Assembly: GCF_029216045.1 (NCBI RefSeq)
Contig: NZ_JAEMVE010000018.1
Span: 1-47,854, forward strand
DNA from: Sulfurimonas sp. MAG313
GTDB lineage: Bacteria > Campylobacterota > Campylobacteria > Campylobacterales > Sulfurimonadaceae
Direction of reading: 5' to 3'
Length of the DNA stretch: 47,854 nt
A model generated the notes under the pieces. That model made no database searches and was not told where the DNA came from. It worked only from the letters and a program-made list of their open reading frames with translations. Made by a program: the position numbers and the translations under genes. This document shows positions 42,190 through 47,854 of the stretch, one piece after another; the first letter of the stretch is position 1, and every line of letters starts with the position of its first letter.

Positions 42190-43095
42190 ATGGCATTAGA
42201 CTTAAGTCAATGTTTGGTTATTGGAATTTCCTCTCGTGCACTTTTTAATCTTGAAGATGAAAATGATATCTTTAATGATAAAGGGGTGAAGGCGTATCAA
42301 AACCATCAAAGAGAAAATGAAAATAAACCTTTAACAAAGGGTACGGCCTACCATTTAGTGGAAGCATTGTTAAAACTTAATGAACTCAGCGGAAAAAAAC
42401 TTGTTGAAGTTATTGTAATGTCAAGAAATTCACCTGATACCGGCCTGAGAGTATTTAAATCAATAGAACATTTTGGTTTAGATATTACAAGAGCCGCTTT
42501 TTCAGGGGGTGAAAATCTTTCAGATTATTTGCAAGCATTTTCAGTAGACTTGTTTTTGTCAAAATCTGAAGAAGATGTACAACTCGCCATTGACAGTGGA
42601 TGTGCAGCTGCAATTTTGTATGCGCCTCCTAAAGAGATAGATATGTCACAACAAATTCGTATTGCCTTTGACGCGGACGCGGTAATTTTTTCAGAAGAAT
42701 CCGAACATATTTATAAAACAAAGGGCTTAGAAGCCTTTTTAAAACATGAAAAAGAAAATGTCAACAAACCTCTTCCTGAAGGTCCTTTTGCCAAACTTCT
42801 AAAAACTCTATCGTATCTTCAAGAGCAGTTTGAAAACTCTCCCATTCGTTTGGCTATAGTAACGGCTCGAAACTCTCCTGCTCATGAAAGAGTGGTTCAA
42901 ACCCTTCGTGCATGGAAGGTGAACATAGATGAGGCCTTTTTCTTAGGGGGCCTTTCTAAGGATCAAATACTTAAAGCGTATAGGGCTCATATCTTTTTTG
43001 ATGATCAAGAAACACATTTAGAAGATGCATCAAAACTTGTTCCATCAGGGAAGGTACCGTATAAAACTGGATCCCCCTTAAAGGATCTAAAGTGA
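42190..43095 (+). CDS. 5'-nucleotidase family protein (PF06189 type)
   Basis: This 301-aa cytosolic protein matches the bacterial relatives of cytosolic 5'-nucleotidase I: LVIGISSRALFNLEDENDIF at the start, VIVMSRNSPDTGLRVFKSIE, then IRIAFDADAVIFSEESEHIY (HAD-type Asp-x-Asp), LAIVTARNSPAHERVVQTLR, and FLGGLSKDQILKAYRAHIFF plus DDQETH. It should dephosphorylate nucleoside monophosphates. The two halves share an 'NSP' motif (residues ~79 and ~222), hinting at an internal duplication. AAGGG lies 6 bases before ATG. Its stop overlaps the next gene by 4 bases (GTGA). Confidence 0.85.
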   Translation: MALDLSQCLVIGISSRALFNLEDENDIFNDKGVKAYQNHQRENENKPLTKGTAYHLVEALLKLNELSGKKLVEVIVMSRNSPDTGLRVFKSIEHFGLDITRAAFSGGENLSDYLQAFSVDLFLSKSEEDVQLAIDSGCAAAILYAPPKEIDMSQQIRIAFDADAVIFSEESEHIYKTKGLEAFLKHEKENVNKPLPEGPFAKLLKTLSYLQEQFENSPIRLAIVTARNSPAHERVVQTLRAWKVNIDEAFFLGGLSKDQILKAYRAHIFFDDQETHLEDASKLVPSGKVPYKTGSPLKDLK

Positions 43096-43433
43096 AAAAG
43101 TTATATATCTTAGTGTTATTAAGCCTTTGTGTCTTTGCTAATGAGGCACAAATACAAGATGTAAAAGTAAGTAAGCAAAATGATACCTATAGTTTTTCGG
43201 TAAAAATTTTACATGAAGATAGTGGTTGGAAACATTATGTAGATGGGTATGAGGTCTTAGATAAGGATGGAAATATCTTAGCAAAAAGAGTGTTATGGCA
43301 TCCTCATGAACATGAACAACCTTTTATACGTTCTTTAAATGATGTGAAAATTTTAGGTTTTAAAATTGTTTTTTTACGCGCACATGACAGTGTTGATGGA
43401 TATTCAGAGTTGTATGAAGTCTTTCTTCCTTAG
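43092..43433 (+). CDS. Periplasmic 113-aa protein of unknown function
   Basis: The GTG start overlaps the nucleotidase stop (GTGA). A signal peptide (MKKLYILVLLSLCVFANEAQ) precedes a ~95-residue beta-rich domain (IQDVKVSKQNDTYSFSVKIL, DGYEVLDKDGNIL, LWHPHEHEQPFIRSL) with several histidines (HPHEHE) that could bind a metal. I do not recall a named function. The following M23-peptidase gene starts inside its last codons (ATG 43414), so the two are likely functionally linked at the cell wall or periplasm. Confidence 0.75.
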   Translation: MKKLYILVLLSLCVFANEAQIQDVKVSKQNDTYSFSVKILHEDSGWKHYVDGYEVLDKDGNILAKRVLWHPHEHEQPFIRSLNDVKILGFKIVFLRAHDSVDGYSELYEVFLP

Positions 43434-44798
43434 TTTTTTTTTAACCTTTGCCTTTTTGCAGATGTTCCACAAGCCTTTCATCAGCTAGGTCAGAGTCTAG
43501 AAAAAGAACGTTCTATCTATGTGCACCTACTTAATAATAAAAACTACCAACTTCATAAAGAAAATATTGAAACCTTTTCACAAGATATAGAAGATGCTTT
43601 TGAAATTGGTAAATCTTTAGACTTAGAAATAAATAGTACTGAAGGTGAACATGAAAAAGTTCTACACATGCGGTATCTGAAGGCACTTCGTTCCTTACAA
43701 TCAAATAGAAAAAACTTAAAAAAGACTTATTATAAAGAGGTCTTAGCGTCTATACATACTAAAAATAATAGTTATTTACTTGTGTTAATTGAAGATGCTC
43801 AAAGTATTTTAAATGAAAATTCTAAGATAAAAAATCAGGTTTTAGCATACGCAAAGACAGTGAAAATGCTTAAAGAAGATCCCCTTATTAAAGACCTTCA
43901 AGCTGAGAAAGAACTTGATGACAGGTCCTACGTATTTATGCAAAAGATGAAAGATGAGTACGAAGCTTATCAAGAAGTTGTGCATAAAGAACAGGCCCTT
44001 AAATTGCGACAACTCTTAGTGGCAAAGAAAAAAGGGGGTGTGATAGTATATGCTCAAGAAAATAAAGGTGATATTGAATTTTATATTGAAAACCTTTTTG
44101 AGATGCATGTAAGTGCAAGCTTATTTATTCAAAATATTAAAGGATATGAAACACGCTCAAAACTCCCCTATAAACTTGTTCTCGGAGCAAAAGAAAAACG
44201 TAAGGTGTTGCGCTTACATAACACTACCAAAAAGAAAGGGGTAGGACACTTCAGCTCTCATATATCATGGGTAAAAGGTTCTGTTGACGCCATTGAAAAT
44301 AAAGACTTTTTATATGCACTGCCTTTTCATAATTCACAACGGGTTTCTCAAGGTTTTAATGGAAAAACTTCGCACAAGGGTAATGCTAAATATGCAGTTG
44401 ATTTTGCGATGGATATAGGAACACCTGTTTACGCTGCTAGAGGAGGGAAGGTGGTTGAACTAGTTCAAAGACATACTCAACATGGGATGGACCTATCCAT
44501 GCGTCAATACGCAAATTATATTATTATTGAGCATTCAGACAAGACCTTAGGACGGTATTTTCATCTCAAACAAAACGGTGCAAAGGTGAAATTAGCAGAC
44601 AAGGTAAAACAAGGTGACTTAATAGCACTTTCAGGTAATACAGGACGCACTTCAGGAGCACATTTGCACTTTGTGGTAACCAAGGCACAAAGTGTAGGTA
44701 ATGAATATAAATCAATCTCATTACCAATAAAATTTGTATGTTCTAATGGGGTTTTAGAAGAACCTATTAGGGGTGAGACCTATTGCACAAAAGAATAA
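43414..44798 (+). CDS. M23 peptidoglycan endopeptidase, signal peptide out of frame at a T9 tract
   Basis: As read, the only usable start in the catalytic frame is GTG 43521 (425 aa, no signal peptide). But an ATG at 43414 encodes MKSFFLSFF and runs into T9 (43434-43442), after which the frame is wrong and stops at a TAG near 43486. With ten T's it would read MKSFFLSFFFNLCLFADVPQ and continue in frame for 461 aa: an ideal signal peptide. The C-terminal M23 (LytM) domain is intact: SHKGNAKYAVDFAM, VYAARGGKVVEL, ARTSGAHLHFVV-type HxH (SGAHLHFVV). A helical region with coiled segments lies between. It should cut peptidoglycan cross-links in the periplasm. The tract may switch export on and off, or be a base-count error. 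Confidence 0.72.
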
Positions 44799-44846
44799 AA
44801 TTAATAACTATACTTAGTGCGTAAGGTCAGTTAATAATAAATTAGA

Positions 44847-44852
44847 TATACT
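44847..44852 (+). promoter_or_regulatory. -10 box abutting the trpG/pabA start (possible leaderless mRNA)
   Basis: TATACT is followed by six bases and then the ATG at 44859, so transcription would begin at or beside the start codon. No Shine-Dalgarno is present. Confidence 0.4.
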
Positions 44853-44858
44853 CTTTTT

Positions 44859-45428
44859 ATGATTTTAATGATAGATAATTATGATAGTTTTACTTACAAT
44901 ATTGTTCAGTACTGCCGTGAGCTTGGTGCTGATTTGAAAATCATCCGAAATGATGAAATGACAGTGGCTGAAATAGTTCAGCTTAATCCTGAAAAAATCA
45001 TTCTTTCGCCAGGGCCGGCAACACCGGATGATGCAGGTGTGACCTTAGAAGTAATTGAAGAATTTCGTGGAAAAAAACCAATTTTTGGTATATGTTTAGG
45101 GCATCAAAGTATTGCTCAGGCTTTTGGTGCAAAGGTGGTTCGTGCAAAAAATATGATGCATGGAAAAACTTCTACCATTATGACAACAAAAAAGACAGCT
45201 ATTTTCAATAAACTTCCTGAAACCTTTACTCAAACGCGTTACCACTCTTTAGTTGTGGACAAAGAAAGCATTCCTAAATGTATTTTAGTGACAGCCTTAA
45301 GCACAGATGATGAAGAAATTATGGCCTTAGAAATTGAAGGCGAACAGATTTATGGGGTTCAATTTCATCCTGAGTCTATCATGAGCGAGCATGGTCACGA
45401 AATGATAAATAACTTTTTGAAATTATAA
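44859..45428 (+). CDS. Glutamine amidotransferase, anthranilate/aminodeoxychorismate synthase component II
   Basis: This class I glutaminase subunit supplies ammonia for making anthranilate (tryptophan) or 4-amino-4-deoxychorismate (folate). MIDNYDSFTYNIVQY, SPGPATPDDAG, the nucleophile Cys79 in FGICLGHQSIAQ, the H-G-K-T segment MHGKTS, and HPES near residue 170 (catalytic His/Glu) are all present. Length 189 aa is typical of TrpG/PabA. It stands outside a trp operon, which favours PabA or a shared subunit; sequence alone does not settle this. The stop overlaps the next start by one base (TAATG). Confidence 0.93.
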   Translation: MILMIDNYDSFTYNIVQYCRELGADLKIIRNDEMTVAEIVQLNPEKIILSPGPATPDDAGVTLEVIEEFRGKKPIFGICLGHQSIAQAFGAKVVRAKNMMHGKTSTIMTTKKTAIFNKLPETFTQTRYHSLVVDKESIPKCILVTALSTDDEEIMALEIEGEQIYGVQFHPESIMSEHGHEMINNFLKL

Positions 45429-46621
45429 TGCCTTCTAGTAATGCGTATAGAATTACTATTTTAATAGCAGTTCACACATGCATCCTCTTTCTTTTTATTT
45501 CTGAACTGTCTATTAACTTTTATGAGGCAAAAACGTATTTTAATGAAACAAGTTTATTACATTATATAATTAACTTTTCTACTTTCTTATTTGGACAAAA
45601 TGATATAGCCTTAAGAATACCAATGATATTAATGCATTTTATAGGGGCATTCTTATATTATGATATTTCAAAAGATATGTTTAAAAAGCAAAGTGATAAG
45701 CTTTGGAACCTTTTTATTTATTTACTTTTGCCAGGTATTAATTCGGTTGGAATTATGGTCGATGGTGCAGGCTTGGTACTGTTTCTATTGTTAATCTTTT
45801 TATATCTATATAAGCATCAGCGCACTTTTGCTTATATATTACTCCCTTTATATGTGTTTATTGATGCTTCTTTTGCCTTTATGTATTTAAGTTTTATATT
45901 TTTTGCAATAGACAGAAGAAAAACCTATCTTTTATTAGCAAGTGTCTTACTCTTTGGTGCATCCATGTATCTTTTTGGTATTGAAATAGGGGGATATCCT
46001 AAAAATTTTTTTATATCGACCTTAGGTATTTATGCTGCAATTTTTTCACCTATTGTCTTTGTGTATTTAATTTATTCCTTATACAGATGGGGAGTAAAAG
46101 AAGAGCGTACTCTTTTATGGTATCTTGGAGTCACTGCTTTTTTGTTTTCTATGCTTTTATCCTTTAGACAACAAATGAAACTTGAGGAATTAGCCCCGTA
46201 TATTATTATTTCTACACCTATTATGGTCAAAACATTTTTATCCTCATATCGTATACGTTTAAGAGAATTTAGAAGAGGGTATAGAATTTTATTACTTATA
46301 GGAATATCAGTTTTAATCATTAGCACTTTAAGTATTTTTATGAATAAGTTTATTTATTTATTTATAAAAGATCCTACTCAGCATTTTGTTTATAAAAATC
46401 ATGTGGCAAAAGAGTTGTCAAAAGAACTGAAAAAACTAGGAATATACGAAGTAGTAAGTACCAATAAAAACTTACAATTACAACTAAAATTCTATGGAAT
46501 CACTAAGGCTTATACGTATAACTTAGAAGATACAAAACCTTCTTCTGAAAGCAAAAGTGTAACTATTCGTTACATTAATGTTGAAATTGCCAAATTTTAT
46601 GTTACCAAACTATACAAATAG
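45428..46621 (+). CDS. Polytopic membrane protein, glycosyltransferase-39/ArnT-like
   Basis: This 397-aa protein has about ten hydrophobic helices. An early loop with INFYEAKTYFNETSLLHYI and FGQNDIALRIPMILMHFIGA resembles the 'E(A)......G......s...f.....i..R......' pattern of GT-C glycosyltransferases (PMT/ArnT/GT83), where an acidic residue in the first loop and the conserved Arg before helix 3 matter. The C-terminal ~80 residues are a soluble, basic domain. It probably transfers a lipid-linked sugar, but the substrate is unknown. It is coupled to trpG/pabA by a one-base overlap, with no evident functional link. Confidence 0.65.
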   Translation: MPSSNAYRITILIAVHTCILFLFISELSINFYEAKTYFNETSLLHYIINFSTFLFGQNDIALRIPMILMHFIGAFLYYDISKDMFKKQSDKLWNLFIYLLLPGINSVGIMVDGAGLVLFLLLIFLYLYKHQRTFAYILLPLYVFIDASFAFMYLSFIFFAIDRRKTYLLLASVLLFGASMYLFGIEIGGYPKNFFISTLGIYAAIFSPIVFVYLIYSLYRWGVKEERTLLWYLGVTAFLFSMLLSFRQQMKLEELAPYIIISTPIMVKTFLSSYRIRLREFRRGYRILLLIGISVLIISTLSIFMNKFIYLFIKDPTQHFVYKNHVAKELSKELKKLGIYEVVSTNKNLQLQLKFYGITKAYTYNLEDTKPSSESKSVTIRYINVEIAKFYVTKLYK

Positions 46622-46663
46622 CCTTTCAGATTAAAAACTCCCACAGACTAAAAGAAGATTAAA

Positions 46664-46696
46664 ACTTATAAGTGTTATAATCACGAAAATATTTTC
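46664..46696 (+). promoter_or_regulatory. Promoter of aclB with two palindromes
   Basis: An extended -10 (TGT-TATAAT, 46673-46681) is preceded by ACTTATAAGT (46664-46673) and followed by GAAAATATTTTC (46685-46696), both perfect palindromes. AAGGAG (46698-46703) then the ATG at 46709. A repressor or activator at these sites could tie transcription to carbon fixation. Confidence 0.5.
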
Positions 46697-46708
46697 TAAG
46701 GAGTTGCA

Positions 46709-47854
46709 ATGGCTCAACGAGCGATTCGTGAATACGACGGTAAAGCAATTTTCTCAAGACATTGGGAAAACTATTTCAGTGGTTTCACATACGGTTTCAA
46801 ATCTGTATTAGTTACAAGTGGTAAAGAGTTATTAGAAAAAGCTAACGAACATGGTTTTGAATGGCTAAAACAAGAAGCACTAGTTGCTAAACCAGATATG
46901 CTTTTTGGTAAGCGTGGTAAAAATGATTTAGTACTTTTTAAAACTACTAAGCCAGGTGATGTTACTTTAAAAGAAGCTGCAGCGTGGATTGATGAGAAGA
47001 TGTCTAAGACTACTACACTTCTTTCTGGTCAGCACGGTACACTTTCTCACTTTATTATTGAGCCATTTACTCCACATACACAAGAGCAAGAGTATTATAT
47101 TTCTGCTACTACAGTTGGTGAAGACGATGTTCTTTATATGTCAGCTGAAGGTGGTATGGAAGTTGAAGAAGGTTGGGACGAAAAAGTAAACGAAGTTACT
47201 ATTCCTATCAACATGAACGACGCAGATATGGAACACGCTGTTAAAGCTAACATTCCTAAAGATATTCAAGAAAAAGACAAGAATGCATTTACATCTTTCG
47301 CCATTCAATTCTTTAAATTCTACAGAGATTTAAACTTTGCTTACCTAGAGATCAATCCTATCGTTATGTTAGATAACAACGATATGGCTATTTTAGATAT
47401 GGTTGCTCGTTTAGATGATACGGCTGGTTTTATGATGGTTGACGAATGGGCTGATAACGCAACTTTTCCAACAGCATTTGGAATGGAAGATCAATCTCCA
47501 GAAGAAAAAGCGGTAGCAGTTGCTGACTCTAAGTCAGGTGCTTCTCTTAAACTTACAATCTTAAACCCAATGGGTCACATTTGGACTATGGTTGCTGGTG
47601 GTGGAGCTTCTGTTGTATACGCAGATACTATTGCTGACTTAACTGGTGATGTTAAACAACTTGCTAACTACGGTGAGTATTCAGGTGGACCAACTACGGG
47701 CGAAACTGAATTCTACGCAGATACACTAATTGATCTTATGACGCGTCATAAAGATCCTGAAGGTCGTGATAAAATCATGATTATTGGTGGAGCAATTGCT
47801 AACTTTACAGATGTTGCAAAAACATTTACAGGTATCATCCAATCATTCGAAAAG
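46709..47854 (+). CDS. aclB: ATP-citrate lyase beta subunit, partial at 3' end
   Basis: The first 382 codons are open to the window end. AclB with AclA cleaves citrate to acetyl-CoA and oxaloacetate, the key step of the reductive TCA cycle. The sequence begins MAQRAIREYDGKAIFSRHWE and contains the ATP-grasp fold (FAYLEINPIVMLDNNDMAIL, metal-binding Asn/Asp) and a CoA-ligase-like part (LNPMGHIWTMVAGGGASVVY, GEYSGGPTTGETEFYADTLI). The full protein is about 440 residues in relatives, so ~60 are missing. Codon choice is strongly biased (AAC, TTC, TAC, GGT), pointing to high expression. Strong Shine-Dalgarno AAGGAG. aclA is expected beyond the edge. Confidence 0.95.
   Translation, partial: MAQRAIREYDGKAIFSRHWENYFSGFTYGFKSVLVTSGKELLEKANEHGFEWLKQEALVAKPDMLFGKRGKNDLVLFKTTKPGDVTLKEAAAWIDEKMSKTTTLLSGQHGTLSHFIIEPFTPHTQEQEYYISATTVGEDDVLYMSAEGGMEVEEGWDEKVNEVTIPINMNDADMEHAVKANIPKDIQEKDKNAFTSFAIQFFKFYRDLNFAYLEINPIVMLDNNDMAILDMVARLDDTAGFMMVDEWADNATFPTAFGMEDQSPEEKAVAVADSKSGASLKLTILNPMGHIWTMVAGGGASVVYADTIADLTGDVKQLANYGEYSGGPTTGETEFYADTLIDLMTRHKDPEGRDKIMIIGGAIANFTDVAKTFTGIIQSFEK

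Noticed and set aside
46989-47189. 66-codon plus-strand frame
   Set aside because: It lies wholly inside aclB in another frame and has Leu/His-rich content typical of a shadow.
1-47854. tRNA or rRNA genes
   Set aside because: No T-arm-like GGTTCRANNCC sequences in cloverleaf context and no rRNA-like GC-rich stretch were found by eye.

Overview
The window is a low-GC, densely packed chromosome segment from an autotrophic, motile member of the Campylobacterota (formerly Epsilonproteobacteria). Two things indicate this. First, the block sppA / amidohydrolase / aroQ-folK-flhF-flhG-(membrane protein)-fliA-fliM-fliY follows the order I recall from Campylobacter jejuni (Cj0068 down to Cj0059c). Second, the window ends inside aclB (ATP-citrate lyase), a key enzyme of the reductive TCA cycle, which points to a Sulfurimonas/Sulfurovum-like chemolithoautotroph rather than Campylobacter. 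The genus is an inference. No rRNA, tRNA, CRISPR array, prophage or complete insertion sequence was seen.

Layout. 1-0.8 kb: 3' end of an RND heavy-metal efflux permease and a small unknown gene. 0.9-3.3 kb: small membrane protein, selD and mnmH (selenophosphate to tRNA 2-selenouridine). 3.3-8.5 kb: short flagellin-like protein, an LRR-protein kinase fusion, SpoU rRNA methylase, beta-helix lipoprotein, and an unlisted 52-aa gene. 8.6-11.1 kb: membrane glutaredoxin, SppA, amidohydrolase. 11.2-17.6 kb: the flagellar regulation/switch operon. 17.6-22.9 kb: LOG-family protein, MnmA, hotdog protein, endo/exonuclease-phosphatase, oligopeptidase. 23.1-26.5 kb: thioredoxin 2, trypsin-like protease with zinc ribbon, a gene split by a frameshift, and a divergent haemoglobin. 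26.5-33.7 kb: a nitrate-assimilation locus (PP2C-kinase fusion, NarK/NasA transporter, Fe-S/DmsC fusion, molybdopterin nitrate reductase). 33.7-34.8 kb: repeats on both sides of nth. 34.8-38.8 kb: two tandem hybrid histidine kinases. 38.9-46.6 kb: PEB4-like PPIase, PLP enzyme, truncated haemoglobin, aldolase, 5'-nucleotidase, M23 peptidase with a poly-T frameshift in its signal peptide, TrpG/PabA, and a membrane glycosyltransferase-like protein. 46.7 kb-end: aclB.

How they work together. The nitrate locus reads as uptake (NarK), quinol-linked reduction in the cytoplasm (Fe-S/DmsC fusion plus NasA), and a switchable Ser/Thr kinase/phosphatase. Its 381-bp divergent promoter holds three near-identical 17-bp palindromes. 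Two of these stand exactly 40 bp from a -10 box, one facing each way. MnmA and SelD/MnmH act in sequence on the same wobble uridine of tRNA.

Strongest leads for something new: (1) the three-palindrome operator set controlling nitrate assimilation; (2) the T9 tract that puts the M23 peptidase out of frame with its signal peptide, a possible phase-variable switch; (3) the protease / zinc-ribbon / thioredoxin operon with its A7 frameshift; (4) a 185-bp MITE-like element and a duplicated 65-bp repeat flanking nth; (5) two eukaryotic-type kinases with unusual architecture.
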